6,814 nucleotides of DNA from Gammaproteobacteria bacterium (GTDB lineage Bacteria > Pseudomonadota > Gammaproteobacteria > UBA6429 > Thiohalophilaceae), in NCBI GenBank assembly GCA_024639445.1, contig JAHEIJ010000119.1:1-6814 (forward strand). The letters are read 5' to 3'. The translations under genes and the position numbers were made by a program. The stretch's first letter is position 1. Each line of letters opens with the position of its first letter. The notes under the pieces were generated by a model, which had not been told where the DNA came from, did no database searches, and was given only the letters and a program-made list of their open reading frames with translations. Of this stretch, positions 1 through 4,611 are shown in pieces.

Positions 1-193
1 GCATGAACATGGCCTTGCGCTTATCCGTTACGCCAAGTGATGAATGACTGCCTTTTTCCTTTTGATAATAAGCCTCGGTTTCAATAATGCGACATGCCAG
101 CCAGCAGTTCTGGTAACGACGCCTGATGACTTTGCCCAACAGGGCTTTGGCAACGGTGGTGGCATTTTGATCAAAAAAATGCGTCTCAAGCAT
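1..193 (-). CDS. DNA-3-methyladenine glycosylase (AAG/MPG family), 5' part only
   Basis: The first 64 codons of a base-excision repair enzyme that removes alkylated purines such as 3-methyladenine; the rest lies beyond the left edge. The visible protein begins MLETHFFDQNATTVAKALLG, the usual start of this family (a FF..DA..LA..LLGK pattern). IIETEAY follows at residues 36-42, then SHSSLG at 49-54 and KRKAMFM at 58-64. By family alignment Glu40 is the general base that activates water (Glu125 in human AAG). Tyr42 and His50 line the base pocket (Tyr127 and His136 in human AAG). The ATG at 193 is the only start: an in-frame TGA, the stop of the upstream carbonic anhydrase gene, lies 18 bp before it. 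No strong ribosome binding site is visible, so translation may be coupled to the preceding gene. Family assignment is firm; substrate range is inferred. Confidence 0.85.
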   Translation of the reverse strand, partial: MLETHFFDQNATTVAKALLGKVIRRRYQNCWLACRIIETEAYYQKEKGSHSSLGVTDKRKAMFM

Positions 194-211
194 ACCGGTC
201 AGGAGCGGGTA

Positions 212-745
212 TCAATTGCAGGCATGATGACGGTTCTTGAGTTTGACATAATGGCTGGTTGAATAGTCGATGGCCTTGATTTCATCTTCGCTAAGGGCGC
301 GCGCTCGGCGCGCCGGGCTACCTACCCAGAGATAACCCCCTTCCAGCTTTTTCCCCGGTGTGACCAGTGAACCGGCACCAATAACAGTATTTGCATGTAT
401 GACGGCACCGTCCATGATCGTAGCGCCCATGCCGATTAGGCAACTATCATGAATGGTACAACCGTGCAGGATTACTCGATGCCCCACGGTAACCTTGTTG
501 CCGACCTGCAAGGCATTACCACCGGGGTTATATGGCCCGTCATGTGTCACATGCAGCACCGAGCTGTCCTGGATATTGGTTTGCTCGCCGATACGTATAG
601 AATTGACATCAGCGCGAATAAGAGTAAAAGGCCATACTGAGCTGTCTTTGCCAATCCCCACATCGCCAATGACCAGGGCCGTATCATCGATATAGGCCGT
701 GGGATCGATATTCGGTAATACGCTCTCAAATTCGCGAATAGCCAT
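212..745 (-). CDS. gamma-carbonic anhydrase family protein (YrdA-like)
   Basis: A 177-residue left-handed beta-helix protein of the gamma-class carbonic anhydrase family, close in length to E. coli YrdA. The hexapeptide-repeat region spans roughly residues 15-145. By comparison with Methanosarcina Cam, the zinc ligands are His65 (in VLHV), His89 and His94 (in VGHRVILHG). Arg44 and Asp46 (IRAD), Asn57, Gln59 and Asp60 (TNIQD) match the conserved active-site set. The acidic loop and proton-shuttle Glu of Cam are absent, as in most YrdA-like members, where carbonic anhydrase activity is often weak or unproven. The protein is presumably cytoplasmic and trimeric, since there is no signal peptide. 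The ATG at 745 lies 24 bp after the stop of the small secreted-protein gene and lacks a strong Shine-Dalgarno, suggesting co-transcription and possible coupling. Family is certain; the physiological reaction is not. Confidence 0.93.
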   Translation of the reverse strand: MAIREFESVLPNIDPTAYIDDTALVIGDVGIGKDSSVWPFTLIRADVNSIRIGEQTNIQDSSVLHVTHDGPYNPGGNALQVGNKVTVGHRVILHGCTIHDSCLIGMGATIMDGAVIHANTVIGAGSLVTPGKKLEGGYLWVGSPARRARALSEDEIKAIDYSTSHYVKLKNRHHACN

Positions 746-769
746 TGCCCAAGTTATCTCTATACAGCG

Positions 770-1246
770 TTATTTCGGTTCAGGTGTTTCAAAATAGTCT
801 CCCAATGCCTGTTGCATTTGAGGGAACGTGAGATAGGTTTCGGTATTTGATCCCCATGAGCCACAAGCCAGACTGCGAATATTGGGATTGTTGTTAGCAG
901 TTAAACGGAATTCCACTGCGTAATTGTAAACCCTGGGTAATACTTCAGGTTCATGTTGTGCGACTTTGGTAACGGTAAAGGTAGCAGGTTTAATAGTTTG
1001 TTCACCTTTGGTGTTGACCTCAAAGCGACAAAAAGGGGCATATTTGTCGATATTCGCAAAGTTCATGACCTTGCCATTCTGTAATATTACATGGGCCTTT
1101 CTGGCGGCGATGGCGAGATCCTGCTTAAGAACAAACTTGTCGCCTTTTGTAATCTTGTAAATATAGTTTCCTGAACCACCATTAGTACTACTGGCGTAAC
1201 TTGCTAATAAAGCAGTCAAGGCAATGATAACGAGGTGTCGGGTCAA
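770..1246 (-). CDS. small secreted protein of unknown function
   Basis: A 158-residue protein that I do not recognise as a named family. I chose the TTG at 1246 because AGGAGA lies 8 nt upstream. A TTG at 1273 in the same frame would add nine residues, bury the ribosome binding site inside the gene, and spoil the signal peptide. With the chosen start the N-terminus is MTRHLVIIALTALLASYA, a typical signal peptide with a likely cleavage after Ala18 (S-Y-A). The mature part is about 140 residues, mixed beta-type, with a GDKFVLKQDLAI stretch. It contains just two cysteines (73 and 128), which could form a disulfide in the periplasm. The gene sits between gor (54 bp upstream) and the carbonic anhydrase gene (24 bp downstream), so it is probably in the gor transcript. 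Any link to glutathione or redox function is inference from context only. Confidence 0.8.
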   Translation of the reverse strand: MTRHLVIIALTALLASYASSTNGGSGNYIYKITKGDKFVLKQDLAIAARKAHVILQNGKVMNFANIDKYAPFCRFEVNTKGEQTIKPATFTVTKVAQHEPEVLPRVYNYAVEFRLTANNNPNIRSLACGSWGSNTETYLTFPQMQQALGDYFETPEPK

Positions 1247-1254
1247 GGTGCTAT

Positions 1255-1260
1255 TCTCCT
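1255..1260 (-). promoter_or_regulatory. ribosome binding site that decides a TTG start
   Basis: AGGAGA on the minus strand, 8 nt before the TTG at 1246. It is the best Shine-Dalgarno in the left block and supports the shorter form of the small secreted protein. Confidence 0.7.
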
Positions 1261-1263
1261 GTT

Positions 1264-1286
1264 GTATTTGCAATCATTAGCAATAC
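1264..1286. other. intercistronic inverted repeat between gor and the secreted-protein gene
   Basis: The plus strand reads GTATTTGC, an 8-base loop, then GCAATAC, giving a 7-bp stem with one bulged T. On the minus (gene) strand the hairpin ends a few bases before the AGGAGA of the downstream gene. On the plus strand it is followed by a five-T run at 1289-1293, so it would resemble a weak terminator only for antisense transcription. In the gor transcript it may be an mRNA-processing or stability element. The stem is AT-rich and modest. Confidence 0.3.
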
Positions 1287-1300
1287 TGTTTTTCTATCAG

Positions 1301-2650
1301 CTAGCGCATAGTCACCAGTTCTTCCGAGCTGGTCGGATGGATCGCAACACAATTGTCGAAGTCCTTCTTGGTGGCCCCCATTTTGACAGCAACACCAAAA
1401 CCTTGCAGCATTTCATCCGCACCCATGCCAATGATATGGACCCCAACAACTTTTTCAGAAGCGCCGACACAGACGAGTTTCATTGCTGTTTTTTGTGAGT
1501 TCGGGCTGAGGGCATGATACATGGCAGTAAAACGACTCTGATACACTTTTACCGCATCCCCATGTAGCTGCCGCGCTTCATCTTCGGTCAAGCCAATGGT
1601 GCCGATAGGTGGATGGCTGAAGACCACGGTCGGAATGTTTTCATAGTCCAGTTTGCGTTCCGGCATATTGTTGAACAACCGATCAGACAGGCGGCGGCCG
1701 GCGGCGATGGCAACGGGGGTGAGTTGGGCGCGCCCGGTGACATCCCCGACTGCATAGATGTTGGGAATGTTGGTATTCTGGTATTCATCGGTTGGGATAT
1801 AGCCGTGTTCATCAGCGATCACCCCGGCGCTTTCAAGGCTCAGTGGAGCCGTATTGGGTGCACGGCCGATGGCATATATCAGCGCATCATAGTTTTCCAG
1901 GGTAACCCCGCTGGCACAATGTATGGTGAGAGTGCCATTCTCGAGTTTTTCGATCTGATCAATATTTATACGCGGCATAATATTGACGCCGGCTTCCACC
2001 ATTTCCTCCATCAGGGTTTCCCGCAGCATGGCATCGAAACTGGCAAGGAAATGATCCTTACGCAGTAACAGCGAGACATCACTGCCGAGGCCGTTCAACA
2101 ATCCCGCCAGTTCTACTGCAATATAGCCGGCACCCACAACAGCAACTCGTTTCGGCTGTTGCTTGAGCGCAAAGAAGCCGTCAGAAGTGAGGATGTGCTC
2201 TTTACCTGGGATATCAGGTACCATTGGATAACCACCTGGCGCGATGACAATATGATCAGCGGTGTAGCGGGTGCTGTCCACGTCGAGGGTGTGCTTGTCA
2301 ATAAATTTAGCAGTGCCGTGTAAATGTTCGATATTCGAATCGGTAAGGTAAGTGCCATACCATTCGTTGATACCGTTGATATAGCTCTCACGGGCATCAA
2401 CCAGGTTGGCCCAGTCAAAGTTATCGAGCGTGACATCAAAGCCGTAGCCTTCGGCATCATGCAGAGTTTCTGCTATACCGGACGCAAACCACATGACTTT
2501 CTTTGGTACACAACCGACATTGACACAGGTCCCGCCAAGCCGGTTGTTTTCAACTACAGCGGTTTTCATTCCATACTCGGCGGCACGTTCGGCAGCGGAT
2601 AAGCCGCCACTCCCTGCACCAATGGCGATCAAATCAAAATGTTTGCTCAT
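1301..2650 (-). CDS. gor: glutathione-disulfide reductase
   Basis: A 449-residue flavoenzyme that reduces glutathione disulfide to glutathione with NADPH in the cytoplasm; E. coli Gor has 450 residues. In order: the FAD-binding GAGSGG (11-16), the redox-active CVNVGC (Cys42/Cys47), the NAD(P)-binding GAGYIAVE (173-180), and the NADPH-phosphate region LLLRKDHFLASF with Arg197 and Lys198. These are followed by the second FAD motif YAVGDVTG (299-306), FSHPPIGT, and the C-terminal HPTSSEE with catalytic His438 and Glu443. The ATG at 2650 was chosen over a TTG at 2665 because it aligns with the E. coli start (M-x-KH-x-D) and has GGGA 7 nt upstream. An alanine (203) replaces the arginine equivalent to E. 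coli Arg204. The gene heads a probable operon and diverges from the small gene at 2798. OxyR control is known in E. coli; I see no clear OxyR site here. Confidence 0.97.
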   Translation of the reverse strand: MSKHFDLIAIGAGSGGLSAAERAAEYGMKTAVVENNRLGGTCVNVGCVPKKVMWFASGIAETLHDAEGYGFDVTLDNFDWANLVDARESYINGINEWYGTYLTDSNIEHLHGTAKFIDKHTLDVDSTRYTADHIVIAPGGYPMVPDIPGKEHILTSDGFFALKQQPKRVAVVGAGYIAVELAGLLNGLGSDVSLLLRKDHFLASFDAMLRETLMEEMVEAGVNIMPRINIDQIEKLENGTLTIHCASGVTLENYDALIYAIGRAPNTAPLSLESAGVIADEHGYIPTDEYQNTNIPNIYAVGDVTGRAQLTPVAIAAGRRLSDRLFNNMPERKLDYENIPTVVFSHPPIGTIGLTEDEARQLHGDAVKVYQSRFTAMYHALSPNSQKTAMKLVCVGASEKVVGVHIIGMGADEMLQGFGVAVKMGATKKDFDNCVAIHPTSSEELVTMR

Positions 2651-2668
2651 GTTATTATCCCGCAATAA

Positions 2669-2686
2669 TCAAATCAGTATGGCCAT
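2669..2686 (-). other. minimal upstream ORF in the gor leader
   Basis: ATG GCC ATA CTG ATT TGA on the minus strand encodes five residues (MAILI) and ends 18 bases before the gor ATG. It has no good Shine-Dalgarno and is short enough to occur by chance. It overlaps the palindrome at 2677-2688. Listed only as a possible leader element. Confidence 0.12.
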
Positions 2687-2688
2687 AC
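2677..2688. promoter_or_regulatory. perfect 12-bp palindrome in the gor 5' leader
   Basis: GTATGGCCATAC is its own reverse complement, with no spacer. It lies 26 bp upstream of the gor ATG and about 30 bp downstream of the expected transcription start from the TATAAT at 2726-2731. It could be an operator for a dimeric regulator. The base pairs just outside do not continue the symmetry, so this may be chance. Confidence 0.3.
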
Positions 2689-2706
2689 ACTTGTTAGTCA
2701 CAGGGT

Positions 2707-2718
2707 CTCTCCTGAGAG
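2707..2718. repeat. short inverted repeat near the expected gor transcription start
   Basis: CTCTC-CT-GAGAG is a 5-bp inverted repeat with a two-base centre. It lies immediately downstream of the minus-strand TATAAT candidate, where the first transcribed bases would fall. It could be an operator half-site pair; the loop is too short for a stable RNA hairpin. Confidence 0.22.
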
Positions 2719-2725
2719 TTGGCTT

Positions 2726-2731
2726 ATTATA
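2726..2731 (-). promoter_or_regulatory. candidate -10 element for gor
   Basis: The minus strand carries a perfect TATAAT about 75 bp upstream of the gor ATG, inside the 147-bp divergent region (2651-2797). The hexamer 16-18 bp further upstream does not resemble TTGACA, so an activator or a weak -35 would be needed. On the plus strand the same bases give TATTAT (2725-2730), a near-consensus -10 facing the gene at 2798, also without a good -35. Confidence 0.35.
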
Positions 2732-2787
2732 GTGGAATGTAAACTGATAAGATCGAATATTTGATATTGAGAATTTGACCTGGATAC

Positions 2788-2791
2788 GAGG
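2788..2791 (+). promoter_or_regulatory. ribosome binding site of the glutamine-rich protein gene
   Basis: GAGG, 6 nt before the ATG at 2798, supports this start. Confidence 0.6.
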
Positions 2792-2797
2792 TTTCTA

Positions 2798-3133
2798 ATG
2801 AGTGAAGAAAGTATACAAATCCATGACGACTTGATAGCCGGCGTGCTTGATGTGATTGTCAGACATGACACTCGGGCTGAGGCAGACATGATGTTGGGAC
2901 TGCAATACCTGGCAGCGGTAATTGGTTATATTGCGGCAAGTTATCCCGGTCCGACTTCAGAGCGGGATGGGTTGCTGGAGCACTTGGCGGCGTTTAGCAA
3001 GCATGTCAGCGATGATCGGGCCGCCTCGCTACAACCGCAACAACAACAAACCCAACAACAGCCACAAGAAGCAGTGAAAGGCCAAAGTGAAGCCACCGAA
3101 GATCCGGCGATGGGGATCTGGAAGCCGGAGTAA
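2798..3133 (+). CDS. small helical protein with glutamine-rich tail, unknown function
   Basis: A 111-residue protein that I do not recognise as a named family. Residues 1-75 look helical and amphipathic, with no signal peptide. The stretch LQYLAAVIGYIAASYPG (36-51, with a nearby MMLG) is moderately hydrophobic but carries too few consecutive apolar residues for a confident membrane helix. Residues 79-90 are nine glutamines among twelve positions, followed by an acidic, disordered-looking linker and a C-terminal GIWKPE that looks like a short linear motif. The start is supported by GAGG 6 nt upstream. The gene stands alone on the plus strand: gor diverges from it, and the mipA-like gene converges on it with 8 bp between stop codons. 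That it is real rather than chance is supported by the ribosome binding site, the length of the open frame and the absence of a better gene on the opposite strand. Likely cytoplasmic; function unknown. Confidence 0.72.
   Translation: MSEESIQIHDDLIAGVLDVIVRHDTRAEADMMLGLQYLAAVIGYIAASYPGPTSERDGLLEHLAAFSKHVSDDRAASLQPQQQQTQQQPQEAVKGQSEATEDPAMGIWKPE
3032..3067 (+). repeat. CAA/CAG-rich codon repeat (polyglutamine tract)
   Basis: Twelve codons encode QPQQQQTQQQPQ, mostly CAA with some CAG. This simple-sequence tract is prone to length change by slippage in multiples of three, which would keep the reading frame. It forms the linker between the helical part and the C-terminal GIWKPE of the small protein. 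Confidence 0.7.
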
Positions 3134-3141
3134 GCGTGGCT

Positions 3142-4521
3142 TTACCAGTGATATTGCAGGTAGAGGGTATTGTAGTTACTCCCCCCCTTGATACGACCGA
3201 ACATGCCGGAGGTTTCAAAGATGCCGGAACGGTGGTGAATACTCCAGCCGAACCAGAGGTTTTCCATGGATTCGGCCCTGAACAAGTCGCCCAGGTTCAT
3301 ATCAATGGATAGATCCAGAAAGTTAAGCAGCTTACTCGGCTCGTAACCTTTCTCTCTCAGTTCGTAATTTTCCACATAGGGTATTTGCGTGGTATAGGAC
3401 AGACCCTCGGCTAAACCCAGTCGCCAGCGTAACGGCCACTTGACGGTGTAATAGGCTTTCACTGCCAGTACATACTCCGGAAAGCTGTCCTGCACTTCGG
3501 AAGAGTTGTGCCAGACCAGACCCGGTGTCAGATAGATATCAAACGGGATGCCAAACAGCTTGTCGGTCAGCGGGTGACCATAAAACACCGAAGTTAGCTG
3601 GTTATTATAAGGATCATCTTCCCAGTCGAATTGAATAATTTCACCCAGGCTCGACGGAGTGGCCCAGCCATGCGCCAGCCGTACATAGGGCTTGGTGGTT
3701 ATTTTCCTGCGAGATTCGTGGTTCTTGTCGTTGAAGAAAGCGATACCCAGATAAACCTCGCTAGGATACTGGTTATCAATGGCAATCGTATCGGCGGTAT
3801 CACTGTCGAGGGCGGTAACCTGGGCACGGCCAATGAGATAAAAGTTGCTCGCCACGTGAAAGCGGACTTCGGTCCCGAGGGAAAAATCGAATGCGCTGCC
3901 GATGGTTTCGCCGGTGATATCGGAGAGCGCATAGTAATAGTTATTAAAATCGGCATCTTTGTAGCGCAGGTTTCCATAGGGAAACAGCTGCCATTTACCC
4001 TTTTCCCAATAATAATTCGCGCGTGCGTTAGCATGCAGGCGGCCATGTCGATCACCCATGGCTTCCAAATCAAGGTTCCACGCAGGGGAGAAGTGGTGTT
4101 TTAATTGCACGCCAAGATCCAGTGCATTGCGACTGTACTGGTTCTGGAAATCGGCCGGGATGTCGGTAAAGCGATAACGGCCAATCGCGCTGAACTTCCA
4201 GTCTTCCTCGTTATAAAGCCGAAAGCCGGCTGTCAGGCCGCGCAGGAAAAACCGTCCGTCATCGTCATAAAACATGAGCGGAATAATATCGCTGACAGTG
4301 TCTTCTTCGGTTGCGAAAGGAATATCGGCAGAGCGCATGCCAATCGCAATCCCCCAGACCCTGGGTTCCGTGCGTTGCTTGGATGAAGGTTGTTCTTCAG
4401 AAGCAGTTTGCTCTTCAGGTTTGGTAGTTTCTTCGGCAACAACCAGGTTTGAGAGCAGGCAGGTAGTGAGAACCACTAGCAGAGATAAAAGCCTGAATCG
4501 GTGTGTCATGGTGTGAGGCAT
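3142..4521 (-). CDS. MipA/OmpV-family outer membrane protein with extra C-terminal barrel-like half
   Basis: A 459-residue outer-membrane protein. A signal peptide spans residues 1-29 (hydrophobic LLSLLVVLTT core, cleavage expected at V-V-A before Glu30). A charged, low-complexity Glu/Thr/Ser linker (30-53) follows. Residues 55-265 match the MipA/OmpV pattern: WGIAIGMRSADIPF, then a DIIPLMFYDDDGRFF stretch, LRGLTAGFRLY, alternating strands, and a closing EVYLGIAFF. MipA of E. coli is a scaffold for murein synthesis/hydrolysis enzymes, but many homologues are simply porin-like barrels. MipA proteins usually have about 250 residues; this one has about 190 more (272-459), also aromatic-rich and beta-type, with IHHRSGIF at 428-435 and a terminal Trp suited to BAM insertion. 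The ATG at 4521 has TAAGG 9 nt upstream; an ATG at 4509 also gives a valid signal peptide. The barrel call is strong; the exact function is unknown. Confidence 0.85.
   Translation of the reverse strand: MPHTMTHRFRLLSLLVVLTTCLLSNLVVAEETTKPEEQTASEEQPSSKQRTEPRVWGIAIGMRSADIPFATEEDTVSDIIPLMFYDDDGRFFLRGLTAGFRLYNEEDWKFSAIGRYRFTDIPADFQNQYSRNALDLGVQLKHHFSPAWNLDLEAMGDRHGRLHANARANYYWEKGKWQLFPYGNLRYKDADFNNYYYALSDITGETIGSAFDFSLGTEVRFHVASNFYLIGRAQVTALDSDTADTIAIDNQYPSEVYLGIAFFNDKNHESRRKITTKPYVRLAHGWATPSSLGEIIQFDWEDDPYNNQLTSVFYGHPLTDKLFGIPFDIYLTPGLVWHNSSEVQDSFPEYVLAVKAYYTVKWPLRWRLGLAEGLSYTTQIPYVENYELREKGYEPSKLLNFLDLSIDMNLGDLFRAESMENLWFGWSIHHRSGIFETSGMFGRIKGGSNYNTLYLQYHW
3181..3187. repeat. seven-base G tract (minus strand) in the mipA-like gene
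   Basis: Seven consecutive C on the plus strand read as G7 on the coding strand, spanning Lys445-Gly446-Gly447. It lies 12 residues before the C-terminus of the outer-membrane protein. Such tracts can slip during replication. Confidence 0.6.
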
Positions 4522-4568
4522 AATGATTAGCCTTATTGTTGTTTCCCCGATTGTGCCTCATTGAGTCT

Positions 4569-4601
4569 AAAAGTAAAAATTCGCCTGATAAATAAGCAGG
4601 C
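4569..4601 (-). terminator. terminator-like hairpin downstream of srkA
   Basis: On the minus strand GCCTG-CTTATTTAT-CAGGC (4601-4583) forms a 5-bp, mostly G-C stem with a 9-base loop, followed by GAATTTTTACTTTT. This fits a weak Rho-independent terminator between srkA and the mipA-like gene. An alternative hairpin, CCTGA-TCCTTG-TCAGG (4616-4601), overlaps the srkA stop codon and shares bases with the first, so the two may compete. If it works, the mipA-like gene needs its own promoter in the remaining 50-60 bp, where I see only a weak TTTTTA/CACAAT pair. Confidence 0.4.
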
Positions 4602-4611
4602 CTGACAAGGA

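Noticed and set aside
44..262. Plus-strand open frame of 72 codons at the left edge with a signal-like start
   Set aside because: It is antisense to the DNA glycosylase and the end of the carbonic anhydrase gene, both of which match known families; there is no ribosome binding site and no family resemblance.
1247..1273. Longer start (TTG at 1273) for the small secreted protein
   Set aside because: It would place the good AGGAGA inside the coding region and add polar residues ahead of a well-formed signal peptide.
1613..2068. Plus-strand open frame of 151 codons inside gor
   Set aside because: It lies wholly antisense to the NADPH/FAD domains of glutathione reductase and has no recognisable motif; it is a shadow of a conserved gene.
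2651..2797. Small RNA or riboswitch in the gor divergent region
   Set aside because: Only short palindromes are present, with no long stem, no terminator and no known riboswitch core.
3006..3218. Minus-strand frame with a hydrophobic stretch across the mipA-like 3' end and the small gene
   Set aside because: No start signal of its own; it matters only as the tail that would be reached by a one-base loss in the G7 tract.
3142..3240. PagL lipid A deacylase as a firm call for the C-terminal half of the mipA-like protein
   Set aside because: His-x-Ser is present but the catalytic Glu is not at the PagL spacing and the surrounding sequence differs, so I keep it only as a hint.
3631..4104. Plus-strand open frame of 157 codons inside the mipA-like gene
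   Set aside because: Antisense shadow; the minus-strand product has a signal peptide and clear barrel pattern, the plus-strand frame has neither.
4461..4463. Lipobox at Cys21 of the mipA-like protein (L-T-T-C)
   Set aside because: Thr at -1 is atypical, the hydrophobic core continues past the Cys, and V-V-A at 27-29 is a better cleavage site for a barrel protein.
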